Positions 32,173-45,189 are shown, counted from the first letter of the stretch. The stretch: 64,000 bases of DNA from Dipodascopsis uninucleata var. uninucleata (GCA_030568195.1 JAJLTO010000003.1:394501-458500), one strand, 5' to 3'. Numbers and translations are program-made. Notes: generated by a model not told the origin, from the letters alone.

Positions 32173-34119
32173 TTAGAGTGCGCCAGAAATGGTATCAGTC
32201 TGAGACCAAAAATAAGTATCTCGTCCTTCAATCGGCAAAAGCTTACCCACATTGCTCAGAGTATGATCATGTATTCTAAAGGCACCCAAATCGTCAGTAT
32301 CACTATTTTCAGCATCGGGCTTGTAAGGAATGACAACAGTACGACCGAAATCGGCACACCAAACAAAGTCAGTTAGATCTTCTGCTTTCGCAGCTTCTGC
32401 CAGCTTTGATTTTGGCTCTAGAAAATACTCATCGCTTAGAGTGAAGGTACCCCAATGAACTCCAATCATACGACGAGCACCTAAGTCAAGCATTATTTGA
32501 ACAGCTTCCTCTGGGTTACAGTGGTGCGATCTCAAATGCCAACGAGGCTTATATGATCCGCAAGGAATCAATGCTACTTCACATCCAGTCCCGTAGACTT
32601 CAGCAATTCCCTTGAAGAGACCCGAAGAATAGCCAGTATCACCACCATGAAAAATTACAGGTCTCGAATTATGTAGGATGACAAATGAGCACCATAAAGA
32701 TTTATTTGAATCAAAGACACCTCTGCCAGACCAGTGCATTGAAGGAGTGCATGCAACCTCCCATCCTTCTCTTTCCTTTCCAGGAAGTGGTATTTTTTCC
32801 CACCAGGACATCTCAGCAACTCGATAAATCCCTTCGCGAGCCAAGAGCTTACGAACTCCCAACGGAACAATCCATAAAGCAGAGTTTCCTATTTTCTTGA
32901 TCAAGGCGTCTTCAAGGTGATCAGGATGATTGTGTGAAACCAGAACGAAGTGTACACGAGGAAGTTGTTCAATACTGCATGGACTTCTCACCAAGCGCTT
33001 TGGCCCAATAATAGAATTAAAGATAAAATTTCTAAGAAATCAATTAATAAAAATCTGATATCAAAATTCGTACAAAAATGAAAGTTCCGGATCTTACCCA
33101 AAGACTGGATCTGTCAAAAAGTTGATATCTCTGCATTGAACAAATGCACAGCTCTGACCAATCCAGGTAACTGTTATACGATTTTCCTTGGACGGTATAT
33201 CTAATAAAAGCTCCTTTGTCAGGTTCTGTATATCTGGCAGTCTCTCTTCTTCTACGGAAGGACTGCTCAATGCAGATTGGATAGTTTGGCCATTTGAGAC
33301 ATCGACAGTAGGGCTAGCACTTGTATGACTGGTGGGGCTGCCCACGGTGCTAATTTCATGATCTCTGCTTCTCTGGCCGATAGCGGTCCACGATTCAGTC
33401 AACGTCAAACTATCTACAGGAATATTAGTGGAAGAGCCAGTGTCAGAGGAGTAATATATAGCCGAGCTGACAGAGCTAGTTAAACCTATTGGTGAGCTGT
33501 GACCTGAAAAATCCGGGTTGCTATCATTAATAGTCCCGCCGATTCTAAGCCCAATCATGTCGAAGAGAATTTCAAAATCCGGTCGATATATTGGAAGGTA
33601 TGCTTCCAAGCCAGACCTATTTCTGGGCACCCCAGCATGAGGACTAAAGCGTATTAGCTCAAGAAGTCTGCATAAAGCAAACTCGAGCACACTCTGCTCG
33701 CGATATTCAGGAAATGGATTAGCGAACTTTCCACCAACTACCATTACGGCGTACTGCTCCTCTGGGGCAGCATAGTTTAATCTAATTAACGGTCAGTAAA
33801 ATAAAATTATCTCTTCAGCACTTTCTTTTATTTCATTTTATGAATACTTTAGGCTATTTTACCAGGAAAGCTCCATTTTCATGTTGATATAAGTTTTCAC
33901 TAGATTCGTGAACGCTTAATTCGGTATGAAAATATTGCCTCTTCTCACTCTAGCAAACAGCATGTCAACTTACAAATCAAGTCCTTGCTCGGACTTTGAC
34001 TGATCTGCCAGCTCCTTTCGTCGCCTGATCTTCAGATGGCGAACGCTGACAACATATCCGTAGTACAGAGTATATAATGTGAGAACAAATACGCTCACGT
34101 TCGTTCGTATACTCGGCAT
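32173..34119 (-). CDS. FMP30: NAPE-PLD-like zinc metallo-hydrolase (Fmp30 family)
   Basis: This gene encodes a metallo-beta-lactamase-fold phospholipase D acting on N-acyl-phosphatidylethanolamine. Yeast Fmp30 is in the mitochondrial inner membrane and affects cardiolipin. Three minus-strand exons are 34119-33974 (146 nt), 33781-33098 and 33031-32173, giving 562 aa. Exon 1 encodes an N-terminal hydrophobic anchor (VSVFVLTLYTLYYGYVVSV) and a basic stretch. Exon 2 contains GGKFANPFPEYREQ, a Ser/Thr-rich insert, and VTWIGQSCAFVQ leading into FLTDPVFG. Exon 3 holds the zinc motif SHNHPDH (HxHxDH at about 310-315), PSMHWSGRG, FHGGDTGYS and IGVHWGTF, so all metal ligands expected for the family are present. 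Introns are 192 and 66 nt, both with GTAAG donors. The first exon is inferred from frame, splice sites and the membrane segment. Confidence 0.9.
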
Positions 34120-34164
34120 CGTAGTAATTCAAAGAAATCTATGAATAGATCATACGACTAAAAA

Positions 34165-34225
34165 AGTATTAATACTAATATACGTATACATACATATGTG
34201 TACGTATAGATATGTATATGCTCAC
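34165..34225. repeat. Palindrome-rich alternating AT tract
   Basis: This tract contains perfect palindromes AGTATTAATACT (34165-34176) and TATACGTATA (34179-34188), followed by TACATATGTG and TACGTATAG runs. It lies about 50-100 bp upstream of the hydrolase ATG. Such tracts readily unwind or form cruciforms; function is unknown. Confidence 0.5.
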
Positions 34226-34553
34226 ACACGCTTTTTGGTATATTTATACATATAGTTTTAACAATATATATATGCAAATTCTGACGACGAGCTATTAGTG
34301 TAGTGATACCTGCATACAATTTTTGTAGGAGTAGCCGCTCTGACAAGATGAATATTTATATACGAAGTGATCTTTCTATCCTTTAGACGTATCACTAGAC
34401 GGATAACGATTCCATCCACTCTAGAGATCTTATCTTCTTGTTCACTACAGATTTAAAAAAATAAAAAAGAGAACGTCCAAAAGACCCTCTCGTCCCTCGG
34501 AATTCGACACGGATAGAAGCCTGCTGTTTGACGCTATAAGGCAAACCATAAGA

Positions 34554-34588
34554 GTGTGGCTTAGATCGGGAGAAATGGAGAGCCACAC
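34554..34588. repeat. 8-bp inverted repeat (hairpin)
   Basis: GTGTGGCT (34554-34561) is perfectly complementary to AGCCACAC (34581-34588) across a 19-nt loop. TGTGGCT recurs at 34598-34604. It could be a structured leader RNA or a factor-binding palindrome; no known RNA family is recognised. Confidence 0.45.
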
Positions 34589-35182
34589 GTCCAGTAATGT
34601 GGCTCAGAATCACGTATAGCTAGGCGGAATATCAAGAATCAGCGGTAACTGCCAAGTAAAATAAGGCAGAGAATTGGAACACGTAACTTTTGGTTCGAAT
34701 ACTGTTCAAGGCGGTTTTCATCTATCTCTAGATGAACAGACCGAGGAAGAATTGTGCCGTGTACGTGCTTGATATGTAGACAGGTAAGGGATTGGCTAGC
34801 AGTGCTAGCAGACATCTTTTAAAATTTGTAGGGACGAAAGAAAACTGTTGTCAGGTGAACGTAGATGAATGCAGATTTGTTTATACACGACCAAATTTGG
34901 ACTATCTCTTCTACTACGATACTACGGCAGAAATTGGAGAAGCCGCGCTTAAGAATCGATGCATGTTTAAAGAGTACAAAGAGGACCAAAGATAGGATTT
35001 TTTTAGGAAACACATCTCAAAAGAGGAAATTTCTAGACTAACGGCATACATAGAGTCAGCAGACCACCAACATTTAACGGTCGAAATTTTTCCGAGGCGA
35101 TATAATACTAACAAGCAGTGATCAGGACAGTTGAACAAGATTCGAACCGTGTGGCATAGCTTCACTTACGTTTAATGGTATA

Positions 35183-35799
35183 ATGGGTCCCAAATCAAGA
35201 AGATCGGCTGCGACCCATTTAAAGGTGACCAAACCTGGGTCAAAGCAAGTGAGACTTACAGATGCATTCAAGCAAAGCAAAAGGGGTGTTGTGAGATCTG
35301 AAGAGCCTACGAAGAATGGAAAGAGCAGCAAAAATACTATTGAGAGCTTGGAGCCGGTATTCGATCTTGTAGAGGATGCGAAAGACTTAAGAGAGACGGC
35401 TGAGAAACCACGAGTGCATTTGGACTGCAATGATGAGGAATTTGTCCGGTATATTCAAGATATTGAAAGTGCTGATATTGCACAGCAGAGTGAGTTATGG
35501 GACTGCCATTACGTAGACTTCTGCAGATTTTGTAGATCTATTCAAACAGAGAAATATACTAATAGTCTTTTTATTATACAGTTCATGCGGAGAACTTGAC
35601 TGCGGTAGACAAGATCCTGCGACGTTTTGATTTGACTGAAGACTATGGACCAACAGTTGGAATGACAAGACTTGAGCGATGGAATCGTGCAAACAAGCTG
35701 GGTCTTTCGCCACCAAGTATTGTATATAGAATCCTTACTAGTTTGGAAGGAACCGAGCAAGAAGGGCTGCGTGAGTCTTATTTGTACAAGCAAATATAG
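35183..35799 (+). CDS. CDM1: DNA polymerase delta subunit 4 (POLD4/Cdm1)
   Basis: This gene encodes the smallest accessory subunit of replicative Pol delta, which stabilises the holoenzyme and contacts PCNA. Two exons, 35183-35489 and 35582-35799 (phase 1, 92-nt intron, donor GTGAGT, acceptor TTATACAG), give 174 aa. S. pombe Cdm1 is about 160 aa. A PIP-like motif QVRLTDAF is at residues 22-29 near the N terminus. A central acidic segment is followed by the conserved C-terminal domain NLTAVDKILRRFDLTEDYGP, with GMTRLERWNRANKLGLSPP, which aligns with human POLD4 (LRxFDL, YGPCxGITRLxRW, GLxPP). The subunit is missing from S. cerevisiae, so it helps place the organism. The ATG at 35183 is preceded by another in a weaker context. 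Confidence 0.9.
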
Positions 35800-38178
35800 A
35801 TAGCTTTAGTATATCCTCTATCATTTCATATAATCATAACTACTTGAAAGTTCTCAAAAGTACACACACTATATTCACTTAAAAAATACACGCAGAGTCA
35901 ATTGTGACAGACAGCTAACGGAATCAGCGATAAATTTACTTCAGAAACCAACTAAATCGAATAATCACTAACTTTTTTATTGGATTAAAGCTCGAGAGGT
36001 AGATGTCAAGATAGCTAAACAGATCATTAGGCCATGTATAAGATGTCTCATCGGCGAGACGTAATTTGGAGATGAACTATGTAAATATACTATATTTACG
36101 ACTTCTGAGTGATTTGGCAAGTGCAGCTAAGCGAGGCACTATTTTTGACAACTATCTAAAGCAGATCCTGAAAAAAGACGAGTAACGCTGAACTTCGTGC
36201 AATGGGCATTTAATATGCTACAGTCAGCGACAGAGCAGTGGTAACTTATCTTTCTGCATGACTGGAATTGCCCATCTCCCTTTCGAGTTTCAAGCTATGT
36301 TTCGTTTTGAGGTTATCGCGACAAAGATTGACTGCATGTCCTTGTTAGCTGTATTGCTAGCTCGATGCAATCCCACAGCGCTGGCAAACATTTGCCTATT
36401 TTCTCTTACGGATGGAGTCCTGGAACTTTGTCATGGTATCTGATTTCTGCACCGTAGAGATCAGTTGATGGTGACTAATTGGTTTCAAATAGAGTGCGTG
36501 GCATGACACGTTGATGACTTATACTTCTACCTTTTGCTAATGAATGCGTACGTAAGAATTTGTGGCAGTGTATTTGTCAGAGCCGCTGTTTATGGTAGAA
36601 GGTGGCCCTCCCAGTCGGAGAAGGGGAAAAAGTATTTGTGAGGCGATTAGGAAATCGAAAATGGATCTTTCTAGTATAAAATGATGGGTGTATAAAGTTT
36701 GGCGTATTCCTCAAAGGTGCTGCTATATTTATAGTAGTCTTCCAATTGCACTTTATCAGATAGCTTTTTTACAGCTCAGCCGGCCATTTTAAACGTAGCG
36801 GTGTGATTCATTGCATAAGACGTAAACCATATTTCCGCCTGTATTTTATACTAGTGATTTCGCGGTTGGTATTTTATTCAATAGTTTGTCAGGCACATAC
36901 CTACCTCTAAATTTATACTGTGCCATGGATGCTTGGGCCTTTATACTATACTAGTAAACTGTACATTGTTTATTGTCATACTATTCTATTTCCTATTACT
37001 ACAGTTACTATTATTACTATTTTTGCTAGCATAGCAAATATCCTTTGATAATTATTTATTTTACCGTTTCCAACTTTTTCAGCCAAATAAGCTAGAAAAC
37101 GAAATTCCATTTAGTAAAGAAGTAAATTATCTAAAAAAAATCTTTATTGTTCCATTTTGTCAAATAGAAGAGAACTCAGACAATTAGGAATCGTTTCTTC
37201 ACTAATTTGATCTTTACATTGTCGTGCGTTAGTGAAGTACAGCAATCGAAACAAAATTCATTAAGATATATAGTCTCGAACGCTGAAGTCACAGATTCAA
37301 GTTCATTGGTGTTCTGCTGCCATTTCATACTAGGATTTCTCTTTTAGCTACTAATTAGAGGGAAAGAAATTGATCCGCTGTGTTATATGCAACACTAAAA
37401 CTTCGCTCAGACCTCATATGCCAAATCTATCAAGAGAGGACGTATACGTTTACAGACCATAAAGAGCAATCCGATTCAATTTCACCTCTATTGTCCTTTA
37501 TACTTAACTGTACAAGGACGTGGTGGAATTTTGGATTTCTATTGGGAAACTAGAGATCGATAGTTTGTAATAGCTCGAATGTATACGCGGCCTAATAATC
37601 CCTTGAACAAGAAATATTTTAAAGGTAAGCAAGTTATGAATTATGGGCGTATAGACTTTTAAGGTAAATTTCTTAATATATTTTGATGTGAATTACTTAA
37701 AATTATGTTGAATGTTTTGTCAGAAGTTTCTTTGCTTTGAGAGTAGTGTGAGCGTGGATAGTTTTGTCGAAAGGAGTTGCTAATGGCGATTTTCCTTTTC
37801 TTTTTTTTTCTTCTGCGGGACAGGTTAGAAACGAAACAAAAAACAAACAAGAACGCTCAGGTAAGAGTAGCGATATAATAGAAAAGATCGAAAGACTCTT
37901 CGAACGCCATTAGAATATTGTTTCGATTCTTGGACTTATTTTATGCTACAATCATATCAAAATTGGTATTTCCCGTAGTGCTCGTTATTTGTGTTTCGAA
38001 GGGAAAAGCTTTTGATACAAGCCCTTAACGAACCTAAAGGATTGGTAAGAGGAATCATTTTTCAACACACGAAATTAATTTTATTTCTAACGAAAATTTG
38101 GAATTTAGTCTTCTGTCGAAAGAAAGGAGATATCCTGTAATTTTTTTACTCATCATATTGCGAGAGGAGGTGGACAAA
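35800..38178. other. 2.4-kb intergenic region upstream of PKC1
   Basis: No supported gene lies here. The frame at 36258-36443 has no domain. A small hairpin GTCTC-ATCGGC-GAGAC sits near 36045-36060. The last few hundred bases, with poly-T and poly-A runs near 37793-37850, are presumably promoter and 5' leader of PKC1; an in-frame TTG-initiated extension to 38098 is not used as start. Confidence 0.55.
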
Positions 38179-41100
38179 ATGGCATCTAACGATAGAGTAA
38201 TCAACGATATCTATAAGAAGATCGAACGAGAGCGTTCCTTAATACAGGGCGCGAAGGCTATGAGCCAAAACACTACAAATAAAGATGTTAAGCGTCGCTG
38301 CGAATCAAATATTCATGAGTCTTTAAAAAATATTGAGTATTTAGAAAAGGCTCTTCATAATCTTCAGCTAAAGAGAAGCTCAGTTATTGCTACAAGGTGA
38401 GAGTTCTTTGATAACTAGTTCATTAGTTTTCTATCCTATATGGATTGTTAACCAACATTTTCTTTAAAATAGTGAAAATGGCGTGTCTAATGCTGCTATT
38501 AAAGATGACAGCGTTGCGCCAGTTGCTGGCTCAGATAGCCTACCCCTGCCGAAAGCGCCTTTTATGAGAGAGGGGCAGGTAACATCACCATCCAAAGCTA
38601 GACCAAACTATACAGAACTAGGTATTTAGAAATGTTCACTCTATTTTTAAGTGTTTGAAACTGTATATTAATCGAAATATTGTATTGGTCTAGATCTTAT
38701 CAAATACGATTCACCACACCTCGGGCCAAGAATCCAGCTCATGCTTCAACAGCTTGAGTTTAAGCTCTCAGTTGAACACCAAATTCGCGAGGGTATAGAT
38801 AAACTAGTAAGACTTTATCAGATTGAAGGTGATCGTCGTAACAGATCTAGTGCCGAGAATCAGAAAATTGAGAACAACCAGAAAATTCATTTGTTAAAGC
38901 AAGCTCTCAAGCGGTATCAAGACATGCACATTGATATCGACGACGATGATATTACAGGTAATGGCAGCATATATATCTTACGATACTTTTTTATAATGAC
39001 CTTAATAACTAATTGTTCTATTCATAGATAATCGAAGTCTTGATTCGCCAAATATTCGTCGTCCGTTGACTGGTCGTCTGAAGATTTCTGTTCTTGCGAT
39101 TGAGGATGTTGATCATGCCGGTGGTATCCGTAATAGAGCACCAGAGACTGTTTTCACATTAAAAATAGATGATCAATCTAAAGCTAGATCGAGACCTTCT
39201 AGAACAGATAAATTCACAGAAACATTCGACATTCCCGTTGACAAAGGAAACGAAATTGAAGTTGCTGTTTATGATAAGTCAGGCGACCACGATGTGCCAA
39301 TCGGTATTATGTGGATGAGGATTTCGGATATAGTGGAAGAGTTACGTCGTAAGAAGCTTGAATTAGATTTGACTCACAGTGGCTGGGTTTCTGCAGATAA
39401 GACTCAAGATAATGGTTCCCAAACTACACTTGCGAATTCCTCAACTTCCTTCGCTTCGAATTCCTCGCCTAGTGTTAATATTTCTGGTAATAGTAACTCT
39501 CCACGTCAAGCGACTGGTGGCGCAAGTCAACCATCACCTACCGGTGATCAAGACCTCTACGTTGACGACTGGTTTGTCCTTGAGCCTACTGGAAAGATTC
39601 ATATTCGGGTAGCGTTTATGAAACATAACCGCAGTAGTCGTCCTATAGAAATGGGTCGTCTTGGAAGACAAGGTGCTATTAGACAGAGAAAGGAAGAGGT
39701 ACATGAAATGTATGGTCATAAATTCACTCAGCAACAGTTTTATAACGTTATGCGTTGTGCCTTCTGTGGTGAATTCTTGAAATACTCAAGTGGTTACCAG
39801 TGTGAGGAGTGCAAGTATACTTGCCATCGCAAGTGTTATCCAAAAGTTGTTACCAAATGTATATCGAAGTCAAGTACGGATGTTGATCCAGATGAAGAGA
39901 AGATTAATCATCGCATTCCTCATAGGTTTGAGCCAATGATCAATCTTACAGCAAATTGGTGTTGTCACTGTGGTTATATGCTCCCTCTTGGAAAAAAGAA
40001 CGCTAGAAAATGCACAGAATGTGGTCTCACATGCCATGCTGACTGTGTTCATCTTGTTCCAGATTTCTGTGGAATGAGTATGGAGACAGCTAGTAAGATT
40101 ATTGAAGCTCTCAGAAATAAAAAACCTACTGCTCGCTCTGACGGTACTGGAAGACAAGTGCAGTCCACTGGTGCTCCAGTTACACCAGTTTATGATACTA
40201 GAGTTCCAGATGACTATGCTAGTCAGTACGGACCGAGAACTCCATCATCTACCTCATCGAACTCTTCATCTACGTTGGCCACTTCTCCTTATGCGACAGC
40301 AGCAGCAGCGACGGCCATGCAGAATCGTGCTAATGTCACTGAAAGTTTTTATTATGAGCAAGATGTTAGCCGAATAAGCCCAAGACAGGATGGCCGTAAT
40401 AGAGCGCAGTTATCTGTCCAGCAATCCCAAGATCAGAAATACCAGCAGCTGTTACAAAAGCAGCAAGATCAATTATTGCAAGAGCAGAGATTACGAAAGC
40501 AGTTACAACAGCAGCAACAACAAAAATTGCAACAACAACAGCAACAGCAACAGCAACAGCTGCTGCAACAGAGGCAACAACAGCAACAGCCGGAAGCAAC
40601 AGCGCTGTCAACTGACTCAGTCAGACCGCTCGTTCCTCGTAAAGGTGTGCCTCCTAAGAGAAAGATTGGATTAGATGACTTCAACTTCCTAGCTGTGCTT
40701 GGAAAAGGTAATTTTGGTAAAGTTATGTTGGCCGAAGCTAAATCCAGTAAAAATTTATACGCTATTAAAGTGTTAAAGAAGGAATATATTTTGGAAAATG
40801 ATGAAGTTGAAAACACGCGATCTGAGAAGAGAGTATTTTTACTTGCAACTCGGGAAAGACATCCGTTTCTGTTAAATCTACATTCGTGTTTTCAAACTGA
40901 GACTAGAGTCTACTTTGTTATGGAATATATTAGTGGAGGTGACTTGATGTGGCATATCCAAAAAGAGCAGTTCTCTGCTAAACGTGCACAATTTTATGCA
41001 GCTGAGGTTCTCCTAGGTTTGAAGTATTTCCATGAATGCGGTGTAATTTATAGAGACCTTAAGCTTGATAACATTCTCCTTACATTAGATGGACATATTA

Positions 41101-41663
41101 AAATAGCAGATTATGGATTGTGCAAAGAGAATATGTGGTTTGGAAGTACTACTGGTACTTTCTGTGGTACACCAGAGCTGATGGCTCCGGAAATTCTTCA
41201 AGAACAAAAATATGGACGTGAAGTAGATTGGTGGGCATTTGGTGTACTGATTTATCAGATGATTTTGGGTCAATCGCCTTTCCGTGGAGAAGACGAGCAT
41301 GAGATTTTTGGTGCCATTCTTGCAGATGAGCCTTTATACCCAATTCACATGGCACGAAATTCTGTATCTATTCTGCAACAACTTCTCATTCGAGACCCAA
41401 AACGACGTCTGGGAGGTGGTCCGGATGATGCTTTGGAAGTCATGGCGCACCCTTACTTCGAGAATATCAATTGGGATGATATTTATGAGAAGCGGCTGAC
41501 TCCACCCTATGTTCCAACGATTGATTCACCTACTGATACTAGAAACTTTGACCAAGAATTTACGCGTGAGGTTCCTGTTTTGACGCCAGTGTCTACAGTT
41601 TTGACAAAGGCTGATCAAGAGCAGTTCCGAGGATTTTCCTATTTGCATGCAGATCCATTGTAG
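38179..41663 (+). CDS. PKC1: Protein kinase C (Pkc1), cell-wall integrity kinase
   Basis: This gene encodes the Rho1-activated kinase at the head of the cell-wall MAPK cascade. Four exons, 38179-38396, 38473-38621, 38694-38957 and 39028-41663, give 1088 aa. The ATG at 38179 starts [20 protein letters not shown], the first HR1 (Rho-binding) repeat. A second HR1 repeat is at about 130-205 and a C2 domain at about 224-410. A pseudosubstrate-like RQGAIRQRK lies near 424-431. C1 zinc fingers follow at about 441-488 and 509-558, each with the HX(n)CX2C pattern. After Ser/Thr-rich and Gln-rich linkers (about 672-733) comes the kinase (about 762 onward): [28 protein letters not shown] (the DYG variant also found in yeast Pkc1), activation loop [12 protein letters not shown], and an AGC tail with turn motif LTPVSTV and hydrophobic motif FRGFSY. 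The activation loop has Leu where GTPEF is usual. Confidence 0.96.
40500..40589 (+). repeat. CAG/CAA tract encoding poly-glutamine in PKC1
   Basis: This mixed CAA/CAG tract encodes about 24 glutamines in a 30-residue stretch interrupted by Lys, Leu and Arg, between the C1 domains and the kinase. It is length-variable material in principle. The antisense frame gives a Cys-rich or Ala/Val-rich frame that is only a shadow. Confidence 0.85.
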
Positions 41664-44600
41664 AATGTTTAACAAGATTCTGTGCAGTCACCGATAAATA
41701 GAATTAATAGATAGGTCAATGGGGTTCAGCATAACCTGTAAATTTAATTATGTGTAGGACGAATTGATGATAACGATTAATATTATGTAACATGCAAGGA
41801 ATTATAATAGGGCTTAGTTTGGACAATAAATATATAGTAATTGTATGAGATTCATCTAAATGACTCTAAAGAATCTCTTCATAGACACTTTGTTTGATTT
41901 CATTCATTTGTTATACCTTAGGAATTTCCTAATTCTAATCAAATACTGTCTTTGCAAGAGAATAACCAATTCATTTGTTGTGTAACTGACCGATCTTGGC
42001 TATATTACATTTTATTCCATGATTTTTGGATTATTGTTTTTGAGTACTTTTTTATTCATCGTACTTATTCGTTGTACGCATAGCTTCTATATTTAAAATC
42101 GCTTGGTGGCATTTTATTGTAATGTTCATAAGTGTCTCAGATAATTCTGGTTCGTTTTGTTTTGTTTGATATAGTCCAATTATTATGCATGCAGTCTTTA
42201 ATTTTCTATCTTTCATGTGCCATACTCTGCTGATATTTCAAATACGTGTACTTTACTGAGTTTTTTATTTTGTATTTCTCACTTCTATGAAAATTAGGAA
42301 GCGAATTGAAAAATGCGAGTTAAAAGAGATGCGGTGTCAAAGGAAAGCGAATTGCACGAAAAAGAAATTCGGTTTGCAGCATTCTCAGTTCTGGGTAATT
42401 TGATACGTAGCTCATGAAATGCTGTTGAGACGTAATGATACACGTATACAGATCCAACAATTGACCATACAGACCGACCATAACAAGCCTATTAAGACTA
42501 CAGCAAAATCAACCAAGTCCCACATTTTAATACAGGAGTATACGGCTCTAATTAAAAATTGCAATGCTATGCTTGACGCACTATATATACCAACAATGAC
42601 TTTTACACTCAAAATTATACTTTTAAAGAGAAACAAGACGATGAGGTGAAGACACACGTCCCCATGAGGCATCTTTTTTTCTGATTTTCTAGCAATATCT
42701 AGCAGTATACGATTTCAAAATCCATTAATAGAGGTACTACACTTGTTTGCAGACAGAAGCAGAGCTTCGTGGGTACCCATCCCTGACGGCTCGTAAATAA
42801 ATAATAATTAATTAAATATTTGCATTGATCAGACGGAAGGACACGTCGCGAGATATTGAAACTCCGACAAACCAGATATGTGATAATTACCAATTCAACG
42901 CCGATCCCGAGATAAAGACCTAATAACAATAAGAAAAGGTACTATAGTTTGTGGTACCGAATATTCAGGAAGCTACGTAAGATATTATAGAGTATAAATA
43001 TACGGCAATGCGAAAGTTATCTATATGCAAACAAATGTAGCTATAGGGGAATTGCACGAAAATTTATATTTCTTGAAATAAGAGAATTTTTTTCAGTAGT
43101 CTAACCTTGGCTAGATTCAAAAAGCAAACAAATCGGGGTGCTACATTCTCTTCTAGACTGAATTAGACTTTGAGACTGTTTTCATACACGTCAAATCAAT
43201 TCATTAGTGCCATTTTGACTTGGATATTGCAAATGTTTGACATAGTTCAGTAAAATTTCGATCAATTAGAATACGCTAAACCCATATACTGTTGCTTATA
43301 GAGAGGCTAGTTACTATAAAGCTATGCGGATCCAAAATCTTCAATAGAATCGATCTACGAGCACAAGTAAATTGTGCTTGTAAAACTAGTAATTACATTT
43401 TTTCATTTCGCAGTCTATGAAATCAGCATTTTTATGCTACAAATCAAGAACATCAGATAAATTATTGCATCTTAATTAATCGTAACTCGTGTTAACAGAT
43501 GACAGAGACAGTATTTATTTTTAAGTAACATGATATATAGCAAACGGTTATAATGTACAAGTTCGCATGTACAGGAGTCTTCTAATTTATATTTATTCGT
43601 TACGTCACACTAACTTTGCTTTTTGTTTTGTTCTTTCATTCACAGTAAGTCTGCCCCTTCTCTGTCACCTCATCTTCCATCCCTTCTTCTCTCAGGGACT
43701 TCTTAAGTAATGTGACAGTCGTATTTCTCTGTAAACAGCAGATATAGATATTATACACTAATATTTCAAGAAGAGAAAGAGATTTTCCGGGATTTTTTAC
43801 CGCTTCGTAAGAGAGAGCAAAGCATAAAGGATGTTGCACCCTTCAACCCCACTGAAGAGCGCTTAACGCCAATAAAGGAAAAAATGATTACAGATATCTG
43901 TTCGGGAACTAATAAATATTAAATTCTTAGGTACTTTCATCTGAGCACATGTAAATTTGAAGTTGATGGCTAATATGTCACAGGTTTCCAGCTTGTGTAA
44001 GAGCGAGTGTTGTGGTGCCTGAAATTCATCACCTATACATGAATGCTAGAAACGATGTCAATTATCCCTTAAGATAATTTTAATTACTTCATTCGAGAGT
44101 AATGATGACCTGTTTATCAACTGCTATTCCCAAGGCTAGCGATTTTTCTCGTGACTAAGTGTGGTACTGATTAATGACTTGCTTCATAGCATATTAGTAA
44201 ACTAGATTCCCATCACTAATTCAGATTTAGCAGACCAGCCTCTATGGTATGAAAACTACAGATCAACATCTATGATCCAATTATATGCCGATTGCCAAAT
44301 AGAATGACTATAAATGAGATGGTTCAGTCCAAAGAGGAGGTTATACATGTGATCTTGGAGGGAAAAGAAGTAACGTATAATAGAAAATTTGCTGCACATA
44401 GACATTAATCTCTGGACGCGTAATGTTGACAGAGTATAGTAATATCAACGAGGTTAGAAGACAGAATTTTCCGATAATTACTAGTAAGGAGCAGGGCTAA
44501 AAGGACCACAACTTCTGTTCCTCGTGCTTATAGATTCTTATACCATCTGTGCCTCTTACGCATGCTCTCGGCGCGTGCTCTTGTCTGATTTTGCGACGCT

Positions 44601-44878
44601 AAGGATCGTCTTCATGTCAAGAGAGAAACTACACTACTAGTTTTCGCTAATGGTGCACATTTAATATGCAATTAGAGCTACAAAATCGAATGCTTTTAGT
44701 ATACCATAATTGTTTGAACTGACGGGCATCCATGTCTTCTCCACTGGCATATGTTTCGCATCAGCAGGTTCTATACACGTTGTAATAAGCTGAAACACGT
44801 AACATGAAATGATGAGCGGAATTTTGAGATACCATGTACTCAAAATATGAATTCAGCGGAAATAAAACATTTTAAACG

Positions 44879-44923
44879 CATGAAAACTACATTTTTCATG
44901 GCTTACCGGAAATTACATTTCCG
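44879..44923. repeat. Two adjacent short hairpins
   Basis: CATGAAAA (44879-44886) pairs with TTTTCATG (44893-44900) across a 6-nt loop. CGGAAAT (44907-44913) pairs with ATTTCCG (44917-44923) across a 3-nt TAC loop. The two stems are separated by six bases. They lie in the gene-empty interval. Confidence 0.6.
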
Positions 44924-45189
44924 TTCTCATACTGTCAGCCGAGCACATGCGGAGTCTGGAGAATAAAATAGCATCTACGATGCAGGATCTGCACTTTGAC
45001 TCCACTAACGAGTTAATGCATAGGCCAGCCAGGAACATCTGCATTCGAGTGGAGTGAACATATAAGAGATAAGTAGTTAATAATATTTACAGTAATTGTA
45101 ACAATATTTACGCTTAAGAAATCATTTACACGGGTACATGTCCTGGTTTAATTTGACTGATAATCCAAGTTATTGGTTCCTCCATTAGT

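Larger units (their letters stand above)
34120..35182. other. Divergent promoter region of the hydrolase and POLD4 genes
   Basis: This 1.06-kb spacer has an alternating purine-pyrimidine AT tract next to the hydrolase start and an 8-bp hairpin at 34554-34588, both listed separately. A 67-codon frame at 34792-34995 is not supported by any domain. Confidence 0.55.

Noticed and set aside
29597-34119. Possible functional cluster of SEC13, PDX1 and NAPE-PLD-like genes
   Set aside because: The three share orientation only. Each has its own spacer of 0.6-1 kb and belongs to a different pathway, and no PDX2/Sno partner is nearby.
35125-35160. GGTTCGAATC (minus strand), resembling a tRNA B box
   Set aside because: The flanking five-base stems do not pair and no acceptor or anticodon arm can be drawn.
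40366-40816. Antisense Ala/Val-rich and Cys-rich frames opposite PKC1
   Set aside because: They are shadows of the CAG/CAA glutamine tract read on the other strand.
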